NCBI RefSeq assembly: GCF_009936275.1
Contig: NZ_AP019797.1
Coordinates: forward strand, 1,293,501-1,357,500
Direction of reading: 5' to 3'
Source of the DNA: Rhodothermus marinus
GTDB lineage: Bacteria > Bacteroidota > Rhodothermia > Rhodothermales > Rhodothermaceae
DNA: 64,000 nt
Part shown: positions 1 to 8,475 of the stretch, in pieces
How positions within the stretch are numbered: the first letter of the stretch is position 1
How the letters are laid out: every line of letters begins with the position of its first letter
Notes under the pieces: model-generated
Databases searched by the model: none
What the model was told of the DNA's origin: nothing
Seen by the model: only the letters and a program-made list of their open reading frames with translations
Translations under genes and position numbers: made by a program

Positions 1-1850
1 TGGGTCGGGAGCCGCGCTGGGGTCGAATCGAGGAGACCTTTGGGGAGGATCCGTACCTGGTGGCGGAGATGGGGAAGGCGGCCGTGTGGGGGTTGCAGGG
101 CCGTCGGGTTCCGCCGGTGGGACCGGGTCATGTGATTGCGACGCTGAAGCACATGGCGGGTCATGGTCAGCCGGAGAGCGGGATCAACGTGGCGCCGGTG
201 TTTTTCGGGGAGCGTCATTTGCGGGAGGTGTTTTTGTATCCGTTTCGGGAGGCGGTGGAGAAGGCGCATGCGCTGAGTGTGATGGCTTCGTACAACGAGA
301 TTGATGGGATACCGTCGCATGTGAACGCGTGGATGTTGCGGGATGTGTTGCGGGGCGAGTGGGGCTTCCGCGGCGTCATCGTCTCCGACTGGCATGGCAT
401 TCCTCAGCTGATTACCCGTCATCATGTAGCCGAAAACCTGGAGGAAGCCGCCCGTCTGGCCCTTCAGGCCACCGTGGATGTGGAATTGCCCGACTACGAA
501 GCCTACGCGACGCTGGTCGATCAGGTGCGTCGGGGACTGATTCCGGAGTCGGCGGTTGACGCGGCGGTTCGTCGGTTGTTGTGGGCGAAGTTTGCGGTGG
601 GATTGTTTGACGGGGAGCCATATGTGGACGAGGCGGAGGCTTCGCGGGTGAACGCGTCGGAGGAGGATCGGGCGCTGGCGTTGGAGGCGGCGCGCGAGGC
701 GATCATTTTGTTGAAGAACGACGGGTTGTTGCCGTTGGAGGCGGGTCGGTTGGATCGGGTGGCGGTGATTGGGCCGCATGCGGGGGAGGTGTTGCTGGGG
801 GGATATTCGGGGCGTCCGCGTTACACGGTGAGCATACTGGAGGGGTTGCGTGAGCGGTTGCGTGGGGAGGCGGAGGTGTTGTATGCGGAGGGGGTTCGGA
901 TCACGGAAGACTCGGTCTTCACCGACGAACTCCAGCCGCACCTCGGAGGCACGTGGGCTCAGCAGCGCAATGCTGCACATCGCGTTGTGTTCACGCCGCC
1001 CGAGGCGAACCGGTCGCGCATCGAAGAGGCGGTCGCGCTGGCCCGCACGAGCGATGTAGTGGTGCTGGTCGTGGGTGGTAATGAGCAGACCGCCCGTGAG
1101 GCTTATGCGCCGTATCATCTTGGAGATCGTTTGTCGTTGCGGTTGCCGGGTCAGCAGGAGGAGTTGGTGAAGGCGGTGTCGGCGACGGGTGTGCCGGTGG
1201 TGCTGGTGGTGATTGGAGGTCGGCCGTACGTGATCACGGAGTTGGTGGACCGGGTGGGGGCGATCGTGTGGGGCTGGTATCTGGGTCAGGAGACGGGTCG
1301 TGCGGTGGCGGAGGTGTTGCTGGGGGATTACAATCCGGCGGGCCGTTTGCCGATCACGATACCGCGTCACGAGGGGCAGCTTCCGGCCTATTACAGTCAC
1401 AAGCCGAGCAAGGAATTGGACTACGTGGACGGTACGAGTCGGCCGCTTTTCCCGTTCGGGTATGGTTTGTCGTACACGCGTTTTGCGTATCGGAGTGTTC
1501 GGTTGGAGCCGGATCGGGTGGGGGGATGTGGAGTGGTTCGGGTGCTGGTGGAGTTGGAGAACGTGGGGGATCGTGCCGGGGATGAGGTGGTGCAGGTGTA
1601 TGTTCGGGATCGGGTGAGCAGTGTGGCGCGACCGGTGAAGGAGTTGAAGGGATTTCGTCGGGTGCATCTGGGGCCGGGGGAGCGGAAGGTAGTGGAGATT
1701 GAGCTGGGGCCGGAGGCGTTTGCGTTTTACGGCCTGGAGATGGAGCGGGTGGTGGAGGCGGGGTGGTTTGATGTGCTGGTGGGGGGTAATTCGGAGGAGT
1801 TGATCAGCGTGCCCCTGGAAATCACCGAGGGCTGTAACCTGGGACGATAG
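1..1850 (+). CDS. GH3 beta-glycosidase, 5' end outside window
   Basis: Glycoside hydrolase family 3 exo-beta-glycosidase that would release terminal glucose or xylose from oligosaccharides. The frame is open from base 3 (GREPRWGRIEETFGEDPY, a GH3 N-domain motif), so the 5' part is missing and the internal GTG at 60 is not the start. The nucleophile Asp is in VSDW (codon 387-389). The C-terminal alpha/beta domain contains GGNEQTAREA, where the acid/base Glu is expected, followed by DRLSLRLPGQQ. A fibronectin III-like domain (VVQVYVRD, PVKELKGF) ends the protein. It stops with TAG 29 nt before a second GH3 gene, so the two are probably one transcript. It aligns with 2415-4264 without net gaps. 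Substrate cannot be told from sequence. Confidence 0.95.
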   Translation, partial: GREPRWGRIEETFGEDPYLVAEMGKAAVWGLQGRRVPPVGPGHVIATLKHMAGHGQPESGINVAPVFFGERHLREVFLYPFREAVEKAHALSVMASYNEIDGIPSHVNAWMLRDVLRGEWGFRGVIVSDWHGIPQLITRHHVAENLEEAARLALQATVDVELPDYEAYATLVDQVRRGLIPESAVDAAVRRLLWAKFAVGLFDGEPYVDEAEASRVNASEEDRALALEAAREAIILLKNDGLLPLEAGRLDRVAVIGPHAGEVLLGGYSGRPRYTVSILEGLRERLRGEAEVLYAEGVRITEDSVFTDELQPHLGGTWAQQRNAAHRVVFTPPEANRSRIEEAVALARTSDVVVLVVGGNEQTAREAYAPYHLGDRLSLRLPGQQEELVKAVSATGVPVVLVVIGGRPYVITELVDRVGAIVWGWYLGQETGRAVAEVLLGDYNPAGRLPITIPRHEGQLPAYYSHKPSKELDYVDGTSRPLFPFGYGLSYTRFAYRSVRLEPDRVGGCGVVRVLVELENVGDRAGDEVVQVYVRDRVSSVARPVKELKGFRRVHLGPGERKVVEIELGPEAFAFYGLEMERVVEAGWFDVLVGGNSEELISVPLEITEGCNLGR

Positions 1851-1879
1851 TTGTTTCTGCAAACCAACTACGGAAAACG

Positions 1880-4264
1880 ATGAGGCAGGTTCTTGTTTTT
1901 CTTGGCGTAATGCTTTTGCTGCATCTGAAAGCTGCAGCGCAGGAGCGACCGGCGTATCTGGACCCGACGCTTCCCATCGAAGTGCGCGTCGAGGACCTGC
2001 TCGGCCGCATGACGCTCGAAGAAAAAGTCGCCCAGATGCTGAGCATGTGGCAGACGAAGCGGTTGATCGTCGACGAGCAGAACCGTTTCGATCCGAGCCG
2101 GGCGCCGGAATGGTTCAAACTGGGCATTGGCCGCATCGAGCGGCCGAGCGAGTATTTCCAGACGGCGCGCGAGGCGGCCGCCTTCACCAACGCCATCCAG
2201 CGCTGGGTCAAAGAAAACACCCGTCTCGGCATTCCCGTGCTTTTCCACGAGGAAGCCCTCCACGGCATTCAGGCCGCCGAGGCGACCAGTTATCCGCAGG
2301 CGATTGCGCTGGCGAGCACGTGGAATCCGGCGCTGGTGGAGCGGGTCTACGGGCGGATTGCGCGGGAGGTGCGGGCGCGCGGGGTGCATCAGGTGCTGGC
2401 GCCGGTGGTGGACGTGGGTCGGGAGCCGCGCTGGGGTCGAATCGAGGAGACCTTTGGGGAGGATCCGTACCTGGTGGCGGAGATGGGGAAGGCGGCCGTG
2501 TGGGGGTTGCAGGGCCGTCGGGTTCCGCCGGTGGGTCCGGGTCACGTGATTGCGACGCTGAAGCACATGGCGGGTCATGGTCAGCCGGAGAGCGGGATCA
2601 ACGTGGCGCCGGTGTTTTTCGGGGAGCGTCATTTGCGGGAGGTGTTTTTGTATCCGTTTCGGGAGGCTGTGGAGAAGGCGCATGCGCTGAGTGTGATGGC
2701 TTCGTACAACGAGATTGACGGGATACCGTCGCATGTGAACGCGTGGATGTTGCGGGATGTGTTGCGGGGCGAGTGGGGCTTCCGCGGCGTCATCGTCTCC
2801 GACTGGTTTGCGATTCGTCAGCTCATCACGAAGCATCATGTAGCAGCCGACGAGGCCGAGGCGGCGCGGCGGGCGCTGGCCGCCACGGTGGACATCGAAC
2901 TCCCGGACTACGATGTGTACCCGGTATTGCTGGAGCAGGTGAAGAAGGGGTTGATTCCGGAGTCGGCGGTTGACGAGGCGGTTCGTCGGTTATTATGGGC
3001 GAAGTTTGCAGTGGGATTGTTTGACGGGGAGCCGTATGTGGACGAGGCGGAGGCTTCGCGGGTGAACGCGTCGGAGGAGGATCGGGCGCTGGCGTTGGAG
3101 GCGGCGCGCGAGGCGATCATTTTGTTGAAGAACGACGGGTTGTTGCCGTTGGAGGCGGGTCGGTTGGATCGGGTGGCGGTGATTGGGCCGCATGCGGGGG
3201 AGGTGTTGCTGGGGGGATATTCGGGGCGTCCGCGTTACACGGTGAGCATACTGGAGGGATTGCGTGAGCGGTTGCGTGGGGAGGCGGAGGTGTTGTATGC
3301 GGAGGGAGTTCGGATCACGGAAGACTCGGTCTTCACCGACGAACCCCAGCCGCATCTGGGAGGCGAGCGCGCCTATCCGCGCTGGGTGGCCGACACGGTG
3401 GTCTGGACCGATCCGGAATCCAACCGCCGACGCATTGAGGAGGCGGTCGCGCTGGCCCGTCGGAGTGATGTGGCGATTCTGGTGGTTGGCGGCAACGAGC
3501 AGACTTCGCGCGAGGCCTGGGCGGTGAACCATCTTGGAGATCGTTTGTCGTTGCGGTTGCCGGGTCAGCAGGAGGAGTTGGTGAAGGCGGTGTCGGCGAC
3601 GGGGGTTCCGGTGGTGCTGGTGGTGATTGGCGGGCAGCCGTACGTGATCACGGAGTTGGTGGACCGGGTGGGAGCGATCGTGTGGGGCTGGTATCTGGGT
3701 CAGGAGACGGGTCGTGCGGTGGCGGAGGTGTTGCTGGGGGATTACAATCCGGCGGGCCGTTTGCCGATCACGATACCGCGTCACGAGGGGCAGCTTCCGG
3801 CCTATTACAGTCACAAGCCGAGCAAGGAATTGGACTACGTGGACGGTACGAGTCGGCCGCTTTTCCCGTTCGGGTATGGTTTGTCGTACACGCGTTTTGC
3901 GTATCGGAGCGTTCGGTTGGAGCCGGATCGGGTGGGGGGATGTGGAGTGGTTCGGGTGCTGGTGGAGTTGGAGAACGTGGGGGATCGTGCCGGGGATGAG
4001 GTGGTGCAGGTGTATGTTCGGGATCGGGTGAGCAGTGTGGCGCGACCGGTGAAGGAGCTGAAGGGATTTCGTCGGGTGCATCTGGGGCCGGGGGAGCGGA
4101 AGGTAGTGGAGATTGAGCTGGGGCCGGAGGCGTTTGCGTTTTACGGCTTGGAGATGGAGCGGGTAGTGGAGGCGGGATGGTTTGATGTGCTGGTGGGGGG
4201 TAATTCGGAGGAGTTGATCAGCGTGCCCCTGGAAATCACCGAAGACTGCAATCTGGGGCCCTGA
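1880..4264 (+). CDS. GH3 beta-glycosidase, complete, exported
   Basis: Complete 794-residue GH3 enzyme, family-typical length. The N-terminus MRQVLVFLGVMLLLHL followed by KAAAQ is a Sec signal peptide, so it acts in the periplasm or outside the cell. Order: TIM-barrel domain (about 30-370) with KHMAGHG and nucleophile D308 in VSDW; alpha/beta sandwich with GGNEQTSREA carrying the likely acid/base Glu and LPGQQEELV; C-terminal FnIII-like domain with VVQVYVRD. It resembles BglX-type enzymes. Its last 616 codons are a near copy of the preceding gene, but residues just after the nucleophile (WFAIRQ against WHGIPQ) and around the acid/base loop (REAWAVNH against REAYAPYH) differ, suggesting different substrate preference. 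No promoter-sized gap separates the two genes. An intrinsic terminator follows. Confidence 0.96.
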   Translation: MRQVLVFLGVMLLLHLKAAAQERPAYLDPTLPIEVRVEDLLGRMTLEEKVAQMLSMWQTKRLIVDEQNRFDPSRAPEWFKLGIGRIERPSEYFQTAREAAAFTNAIQRWVKENTRLGIPVLFHEEALHGIQAAEATSYPQAIALASTWNPALVERVYGRIAREVRARGVHQVLAPVVDVGREPRWGRIEETFGEDPYLVAEMGKAAVWGLQGRRVPPVGPGHVIATLKHMAGHGQPESGINVAPVFFGERHLREVFLYPFREAVEKAHALSVMASYNEIDGIPSHVNAWMLRDVLRGEWGFRGVIVSDWFAIRQLITKHHVAADEAEAARRALAATVDIELPDYDVYPVLLEQVKKGLIPESAVDEAVRRLLWAKFAVGLFDGEPYVDEAEASRVNASEEDRALALEAAREAIILLKNDGLLPLEAGRLDRVAVIGPHAGEVLLGGYSGRPRYTVSILEGLRERLRGEAEVLYAEGVRITEDSVFTDEPQPHLGGERAYPRWVADTVVWTDPESNRRRIEEAVALARRSDVAILVVGGNEQTSREAWAVNHLGDRLSLRLPGQQEELVKAVSATGVPVVLVVIGGQPYVITELVDRVGAIVWGWYLGQETGRAVAEVLLGDYNPAGRLPITIPRHEGQLPAYYSHKPSKELDYVDGTSRPLFPFGYGLSYTRFAYRSVRLEPDRVGGCGVVRVLVELENVGDRAGDEVVQVYVRDRVSSVARPVKELKGFRRVHLGPGERKVVEIELGPEAFAFYGLEMERVVEAGWFDVLVGGNSEELISVPLEITEDCNLGP

Positions 4265-4288
4265 GGTCCGGCTGCGCGGCCCCGGTAG

Positions 4289-4329
4289 CAGGGTCGGTTT
4301 CCCGTCCGGGAGGCCGACCCTGTTTTTTT
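4289..4329 (+). terminator. Intrinsic terminator after GH3 pair
   Basis: Stem CAGGGTCGG/CCGACCCTG with a GC-rich loop, followed by seven T residues. It lies 25 nt after the TGA of the second GH3 gene. Confidence 0.9.
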
Positions 4330-4407
4330 ACGCGCGCTGCAAGTTCTGGCATGAACTTGTGGGCGAAGCCGTCGTTTGCCGGCGCGGTCTGAACACGGCG
4401 TGCTTCG

Positions 4408-5028
4408 ATGGAGGCCTGGTTCGCATCGCCCTGGGGTGCCCTGTTGATCTTCGGATTGCGGATCGTCGACGTATCGATGTCGATGATTCGCATGATTCTG
4501 GCCGTACGCGGCTATCGGGGCCGGGCGGCGGTGATCGGTTTCTTTGAGGTGCTCGTCTGGCTGATGGCCGTCGGCCAGGCGCTGCAGCATCTGCATTCCA
4601 TCTGGCACGTGCTGGGGTACGCGGCCGGATTTGCAACGGGCAACTACGTGGGCGTGTGGCTGGAGGAGCGGTTTGCCATCGGGCTACGGGTGGTGCGGGC
4701 TATTTTCCGGAATGGTACGGAGCGTCGCGGGGCGCTGGCAGCCCAGCTGCTGCGTGAGCGTGGCTTTGGCGTGACGGAAGTGCAGGGGCGCGGCCGCGAA
4801 GATGTGGTCGAGATCCTGGATCTGATCGTCGAGCGACGGCACGTGCCGGAAGTGGTGCAGCTGCTTCGCCAGGTGGACCCGAACGTATTCATCAGTATCG
4901 AGGAAGTACGCGCCATTCAGGGAGGCTATGTGCGGCCGGGTGGCCGCAAACTTCCCTTCCTGACGCGGCTACAGACGTTGCCTTCCCGCTCGCGGATGCT
5001 GCTGGGCTGGCTGGTTCGGCGCCGCTGA
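4408..5028 (+). CDS. UPF0316 / DUF2179 membrane protein
   Basis: 206-residue protein of the UPF0316 family. The first about 90 residues hold three hydrophobic segments (GALLIFGLRIVDVSMSMIRM, AAVIGFFEVLVWLMAV, HVLGYAAGFATGNYVGVWLE). The cytoplasmic C-terminal half has the DUF2179-like alpha/beta pattern (GALAAQLLRERGFGVTEVQG, then an EEVRAI strand). Molecular function is unknown; in related proteins the DUF2179 domain is proposed to bind small ligands. It stands alone after the GH3 terminator and is convergent with the PAS gene, stops about 5 nt apart. No clear Shine-Dalgarno sequence precedes the ATG at 4408. Confidence 0.82.
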   Translation: MEAWFASPWGALLIFGLRIVDVSMSMIRMILAVRGYRGRAAVIGFFEVLVWLMAVGQALQHLHSIWHVLGYAAGFATGNYVGVWLEERFAIGLRVVRAIFRNGTERRGALAAQLLRERGFGVTEVQGRGREDVVEILDLIVERRHVPEVVQLLRQVDPNVFISIEEVRAIQGGYVRPGGRKLPFLTRLQTLPSRSRMLLGWLVRRR

Positions 5029-5033
5029 GGCCG

Positions 5034-5423
5034 TCAGGCCTGCTGAAGCGGCTGCAGGAGCAGCAGGATGCCGTCCTGCTCGGCCAGCAGGTTGCGGGCG
5101 CGCACCTGGAACCACCGCCAGTGGCCACGTCCGGTGCGGAGCCGGAGCAGCCAGGAGGCCTGTTGCTTGCGCTGGCGGGTCATGGCGGCCAGATCGTGCC
5201 AGACCTGCTGCAGGTTGCGGCTGTGCACGTGCGTGAAAAAGCAGGGGTCGAGCGGTTGCCGGTCCGGGTATTCGAGCAGCATACGGGCGGCCGGAGTTAT
5301 GTGCTGGATGTCGCCGTCCGCGTTGAGCAGCAGCATGGGAAGCCGGGGATCCAGTGTTTCTTGCTGCTGAAAGCGCTTCCGAATCGAGGAAGCCGATTTT
5401 GGTTTTATGGTCTCCATGGGCAT
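5034..5423 (-). CDS. Single PAS-domain protein
   Basis: Small protein (129 residues from the chosen start) that is essentially one PAS fold: PMLLLNADGDIQHITPAARM (sensor core start), a helix region with FFTHVHSRNLQQVW, and the closing strands WLLRLRTGRGHWRWFQVRA and DGILLLLQPL. No kinase, HTH or nuclease domain follows, so it may be a stand-alone sensor or partner subunit. The start is the ATG at 5423, preceded on the minus strand by AAGGAGGG at good spacing. An ATG seven codons upstream overlaps that ribosome-binding site and is unlikely. Ligand unknown. Confidence 0.72.
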   Translation of the reverse strand: MPMETIKPKSASSIRKRFQQQETLDPRLPMLLLNADGDIQHITPAARMLLEYPDRQPLDPCFFTHVHSRNLQQVWHDLAAMTRQRKQQASWLLRLRTGRGHWRWFQVRARNLLAEQDGILLLLQPLQQA

Positions 5424-5550
5424 AGATGCGTCCCTCCTTACCAAACCATGCGCAGGGTTACGCAGTTAGAACGTACGACAAAGTCGGCGCCGACGCAAGC
5501 GCTTCCGGCTACGAACCGTGTGAAAAACATTCGGTCCAACAGGTATCTCC

Positions 5551-6501
5551 ATGCGTATTGTCTCGCTTTTACCCGCTGCCACCGAATGGGTTTGTGCGTT
5601 CGGGGCAGGCGCGTCGCTGGTCGGACGCTCCCATGAATGCGACTTTCCGCCGGAAATTCTGGATCGGCCGGTGCTGACCCGCCCGCGGGTCGATGCCCGG
5701 GGCACCTCGGCCGAAATCGACCGCCAGGTCCGCACCGTATGGGAGCAGGGGCTGAGCCTCTATGAAATCGACTGGGAGCGACTTCGTGCGCTCCAACCGG
5801 ATCTGATTCTGACGCAGGCACAGTGTCCGGTATGCGCTGTGTCGGTTTCGGAACTGGAAGCCGGGCTGGCCGACTGGCCGGCGCCCCGGCCGCAGGTGCT
5901 CGCCATGGCGCCCCAGACGCTCAAGCAGGTGCTGGATGCCGCGCTGGAGATCGGCCGCCACATCGGCCGCCTGCACGAGGCCATGAGCTACCTGGCCCGG
6001 GCCGAGAAGCGCCTGCGCCACCTTCGGGACTTTCTCGGCCTGCGTCGCCGTAGCGATCCGTCCGCGTTCCCGCGGGTGGCCTGCATCGAATGGATTGAGC
6101 CACTGATCGTGGCAGGCCACTGGATGCCCGACGTGGTGGAGATGGCCGGCGGACAGGCCGTGCTGGCCGAGCCAGGCCAGCCTTCCCGCACGATCACCTG
6201 GGCCGAACTGCAGGCGGCCGATCCCGACGTGCTGCTGCTTATGCCCTGTGGCTTTACCGTGGCCCAGACTGCACGCGAACTGCCGGAGCTCGTGCAGCGA
6301 CCGGAATGGCAGGCGCTGCGGGCCGTGCAGGAAGGACGGGTCTTCGTGCTGGACGGCCACGCCTACTTCAACCGTCCGGGACCCCGCCTGTACCGCTCCA
6401 TCGAACTGGTGGCGGTCTGCCTGCACCCGGACCGGCTTTCGCCGGAGTTGCTCGACGTGCAACCCTGGGAGTTGCAGACGCTGGAGACCGCACTGGCCTG
6501 A
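5551..6501 (+). CDS. Cobalamin/metal-chelate binding protein, BtuF-like
   Basis: 316-residue class III periplasmic-binding-protein fold (BtuF/FhuD type): MRIVSLLPAATEWVCAFGAG opening, RPRVDARGTSAEIDRQV, a long backbone helix, then the second lobe with CIEWIEPLIVAGHWMPDVVEMAGG and NRPGPRLYRSIELVA. The first lobe resembles cobalamin-binding proteins. No signal peptide is evident, which is common in this subfamily, so it may act in the cytoplasm or be misassigned as a transporter component; no permease or ATPase gene lies nearby. Its TGA abuts the convergent stop of the next gene (TGATCA). A 30-codon remnant matching its C-terminus lies 4.2 kb away at 10629-10721. Confidence 0.82.
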   Translation: MRIVSLLPAATEWVCAFGAGASLVGRSHECDFPPEILDRPVLTRPRVDARGTSAEIDRQVRTVWEQGLSLYEIDWERLRALQPDLILTQAQCPVCAVSVSELEAGLADWPAPRPQVLAMAPQTLKQVLDAALEIGRHIGRLHEAMSYLARAEKRLRHLRDFLGLRRRSDPSAFPRVACIEWIEPLIVAGHWMPDVVEMAGGQAVLAEPGQPSRTITWAELQAADPDVLLLMPCGFTVAQTARELPELVQRPEWQALRAVQEGRVFVLDGHAYFNRPGPRLYRSIELVAVCLHPDRLSPELLDVQPWELQTLETALA

Positions 6502-6849
6502 TCAGCTGCGACGCCGAAGCGTCTGGCGCAGCAGTTGTTCCAGTTCCAGCATGGCCTGCGCGCCTTCCAGCAGCTCGCGCAGCTCGATCAGTTCGGCGCG
6601 GGTGCAGGCGTAGCGCACGTCGGCCGCCTCCAGCCGTCCCGTCAGCGACAGCGCGCACAGGCTCCCGGGCTCCCAGGCGTCGAGGGGGACCGAGCGCACG
6701 CGTTCGCAGAGCGCCTGGAAGCACTCGGGCGAAAGTTGCAGCAGCAATCGTCCGAGGGCCACTTCGAAGCGGCCGCAGCAGGCGCAGCGCAGCACGTAGC
6801 CGTGCTCGGTGCAGAACAGGTACGGACGTTCGGCCGAGGCTGCATGCAT
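6502..6849 (-). CDS. Small CxxC protein, possibly DUF6686-like
   Basis: 115 residues from the ATG at 6849. The N-terminus (YLFCTEHGYVLRCACCGRFEVALG) has a possible zinc or haem-binding CACC cluster, followed by a helical region with an ELIELRELLEGAQAMLELEQ stretch. I think it belongs to a small family seen beside TonB/HmuY genes in Bacteroidota, but the family name is from memory and uncertain. It starts 14 nt after the chelatase-like gene and is probably the last gene of the leftward haem cluster. An upstream ATG at 6933 overlaps the previous gene by 70 nt and gives a low-complexity extension, so it was not used. Confidence 0.6.
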   Translation of the reverse strand: MHAASAERPYLFCTEHGYVLRCACCGRFEVALGRLLLQLSPECFQALCERVRSVPLDAWEPGSLCALSLTGRLEAADVRYACTRAELIELRELLEGAQAMLELEQLLRQTLRRRS

Positions 6850-6863
6850 GGCTTTCGGTGGTT

Positions 6864-7763
6864 TCAGTGGGTGGGACGCAGCGCCGTGCTTGTCTCTTTC
6901 AGCCAGCCGGCCTGACGGCTCAGCCGCTCCCACTGGCGCTCGATCCAGGCGGTGATGGCCGGATGCGGCAAGAGGCCGGTTCCGTCGGCCCGGTAGGTCA
7001 GCCCGTCCAGCACCTTCCGGTAGGGACCGAAGCCGTAGACCCGGAACGGAATGACCAGCACGGTGCGGCCGGCCTGCGTTTCGGCCTCAACAAAAGCCCG
7101 GATGCGTCGCTCGGCGTCGGTGCGAAGCGCCGGCCAGTCTTCCCGCAGCGTCTCGACGCGTACGGCGTGAAAGCCCAGCCCGCGGATGAGCTGCGCGTGG
7201 CGCTCCATGGCCACGATCCAGCGGGCGTTGAGCACATCGTCTTCCGTGCCATGTGCCAGCAGCAGCACAGATTCCCGGTTGGGATTCTGGCTGAGTGCCA
7301 GCGCCCGATCGGCCAGGATCGGACCGATTTCGGGCGCTTCCATCAGGCCCGCCTCGCTCAGCACCAGTTCCAGGTTGTGCCGTAGCGGAGGTGGTGGGCC
7401 TTCCGAGTGGTGCCCGTCAGGGCTACCGTGGCGATGCAGCAGAAAGCGCGCGGGCGGGTCCGGACGCAATCCCAGCAGGTATTCGGTCTGGTGCTTGAAC
7501 GAAGCGCCGTCCATGAACAGCCGGACCACCACGGCCCGGCGGGCACCCAGTGCCTGCAGCGTGTCGAGTGCCTGCTGGAGCGTGTGCGGATCGGCCATCC
7601 CGAACGCGACGGCCGTTGGCCGTCCGGCCCGCAGCGGCGCCACCGCTTCGAGCACGGCCTGGTTCCACGCCGGGGGGCCACCGTGCGCCATCACGAGCAG
7701 GCCCGGCTTCGTGCTGTCGGGCGTAGAGATCAGTGTGCTCCAGATCAAAAGCAGTGTCAGCAT
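6864..7763 (-). CDS. CbiK/CbiX-like chelatase, probably exported
   Basis: 299-residue two-domain protein of the class II chelatase fold (sirohydrochlorin cobalto-/ferrochelatase family). Each half has a candidate metal-binding His at the end of a buried strand: GLLVMAHGGPP near residue 22 and VLLLAHGTEDD near residue 167. The extreme N-terminus MLTLLLIWSTLIS is hydrophobic, suggesting export, as in periplasmic CbiK of Desulfovibrio. No cobalamin or sirohaem biosynthesis genes are adjacent; it lies downstream of a HmuY lipoprotein and a TonB receptor, so handling of haem or another tetrapyrrole in the periplasm is more likely than cofactor synthesis (inference). Strong ribosome-binding site GGAGGG before the ATG. 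Confidence 0.8.
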   Translation of the reverse strand: MLTLLLIWSTLISTPDSTKPGLLVMAHGGPPAWNQAVLEAVAPLRAGRPTAVAFGMADPHTLQQALDTLQALGARRAVVVRLFMDGASFKHQTEYLLGLRPDPPARFLLHRHGSPDGHHSEGPPPPLRHNLELVLSEAGLMEAPEIGPILADRALALSQNPNRESVLLLAHGTEDDVLNARWIVAMERHAQLIRGLGFHAVRVETLREDWPALRTDAERRIRAFVEAETQAGRTVLVIPFRVYGFGPYRKVLDGLTYRADGTGLLPHPAITAWIERQWERLSRQAGWLKETSTALRPTH

Positions 7764-7783
7764 GGCTTTGCCCTCCGGTCAGG

Positions 7784-8455
7784 TTATTGCAGACGACGGG
7801 AGCCGTCGGGTTGAAAGACGTACTCGAACGTGTAGTAGCGCGAAGGATTGGCTTCGGGATCGATGGCACCGGGATCGGGAGCGCCTTTGTAGTAGCTCAG
7901 GATCCGCACCTTGGCATAGCGACCGTCGGCCGTACGCACGACGATCGTGCGGCCGGGAATCGGAGTGACGATGTGTGTGGTGGGATCGTAGTTGTACCAG
8001 CCGTTGCCGGAGCCGGGGCAGATGGCGCGCTTGACGCCATTGGGGCATTCGTCCACGCCGTCCACCCGGAACTGATCGTCGGTCGGCGCTTCCGTCACCT
8101 CGTCGAAAGGCACCTCCAGCACGACCGCGCCGCCCTGTCCCGGACCGCTCGTGCCGCCGTTGATCAAAATGTTCGTGCCCTGGAAGGCCAGGTCCCAGGC
8201 CGTCGAAGCCGAGTCGCTTCGGTCCGGCTCGTCGTAGCGTAGCACGATCTCGCCGGTGCGCAGGCTGAAGAACGTGTAGCGTCCGGTGCCGACCGGCCGT
8301 CCGGTCTGAGGATCCGGTGTGGTGGGATCGGCTGGCAGGTCTTCGACCCGCACGGCCTCGACCGGCGTGGTTTCATCCAGCGGTTCGCTGCTGTCGCAGG
8401 CAGCCAGCAGCAGGACCAGCGTCAGGCTCAGCAGCAGGAAGGTTCGTGTGGGCAT
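7784..8455 (-). CDS. hmuY: HmuY-family haem-binding lipoprotein
   Basis: 223 residues starting MPTRTFLLLSLTLVLLLAAC, a lipoprotein signal with the lipidated Cys in LLAACDSS. The rest matches the HmuY beta-fold: TGRYTFFSLRTGEIVLRYDE, STAWDLAFQGTNILING, WYNYDPTTHIVTPIPGRTIVVRTADGRYAKVRILSYY and YYTFEYVFQPDGSR. HmuY proteins capture haem at the outer surface and hand it to a TonB receptor. The receptor gene ends 20 nt upstream on the same strand and the chelatase-like gene begins 20 nt downstream, consistent with one operon. The frame stays open far upstream inside the receptor gene, but only the ATG at 8455 gives a lipoprotein signal. Confidence 0.88.
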   Translation of the reverse strand: MPTRTFLLLSLTLVLLLAACDSSEPLDETTPVEAVRVEDLPADPTTPDPQTGRPVGTGRYTFFSLRTGEIVLRYDEPDRSDSASTAWDLAFQGTNILINGGTSGPGQGGAVVLEVPFDEVTEAPTDDQFRVDGVDECPNGVKRAICPGSGNGWYNYDPTTHIVTPIPGRTIVVRTADGRYAKVRILSYYKGAPDPGAIDPEANPSRYYTFEYVFQPDGSRRLQ

Positions 8456-8475
8456 GGTTCGCTTCGGGTTTGAGG

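Larger units (their letters stand above)
1..4264 (+). repeat. Tandem duplication, copy 1 at 1-1850, copy 2 at 2415-4264
   Basis: Position n in copy 1 matches position n+2414 in copy 2 along the full 1850 nt with no net indel. Three long blocks (about 1-390, 540-905 and 1116-1840 of copy 1) are nearly identical, with scattered single differences. Two islands (about 391-539 and 940-1115) are strongly diverged. This mosaic is what repeated gene conversion between tandem paralogues produces; that cause is inferred. Confidence 0.9.

Noticed and set aside
5444-5550. A cobalamin riboswitch upstream of the BtuF-like gene
   Set aside because: The 107-nt gap is too short for the B12 riboswitch core and I see no conserved B12-box sequence.
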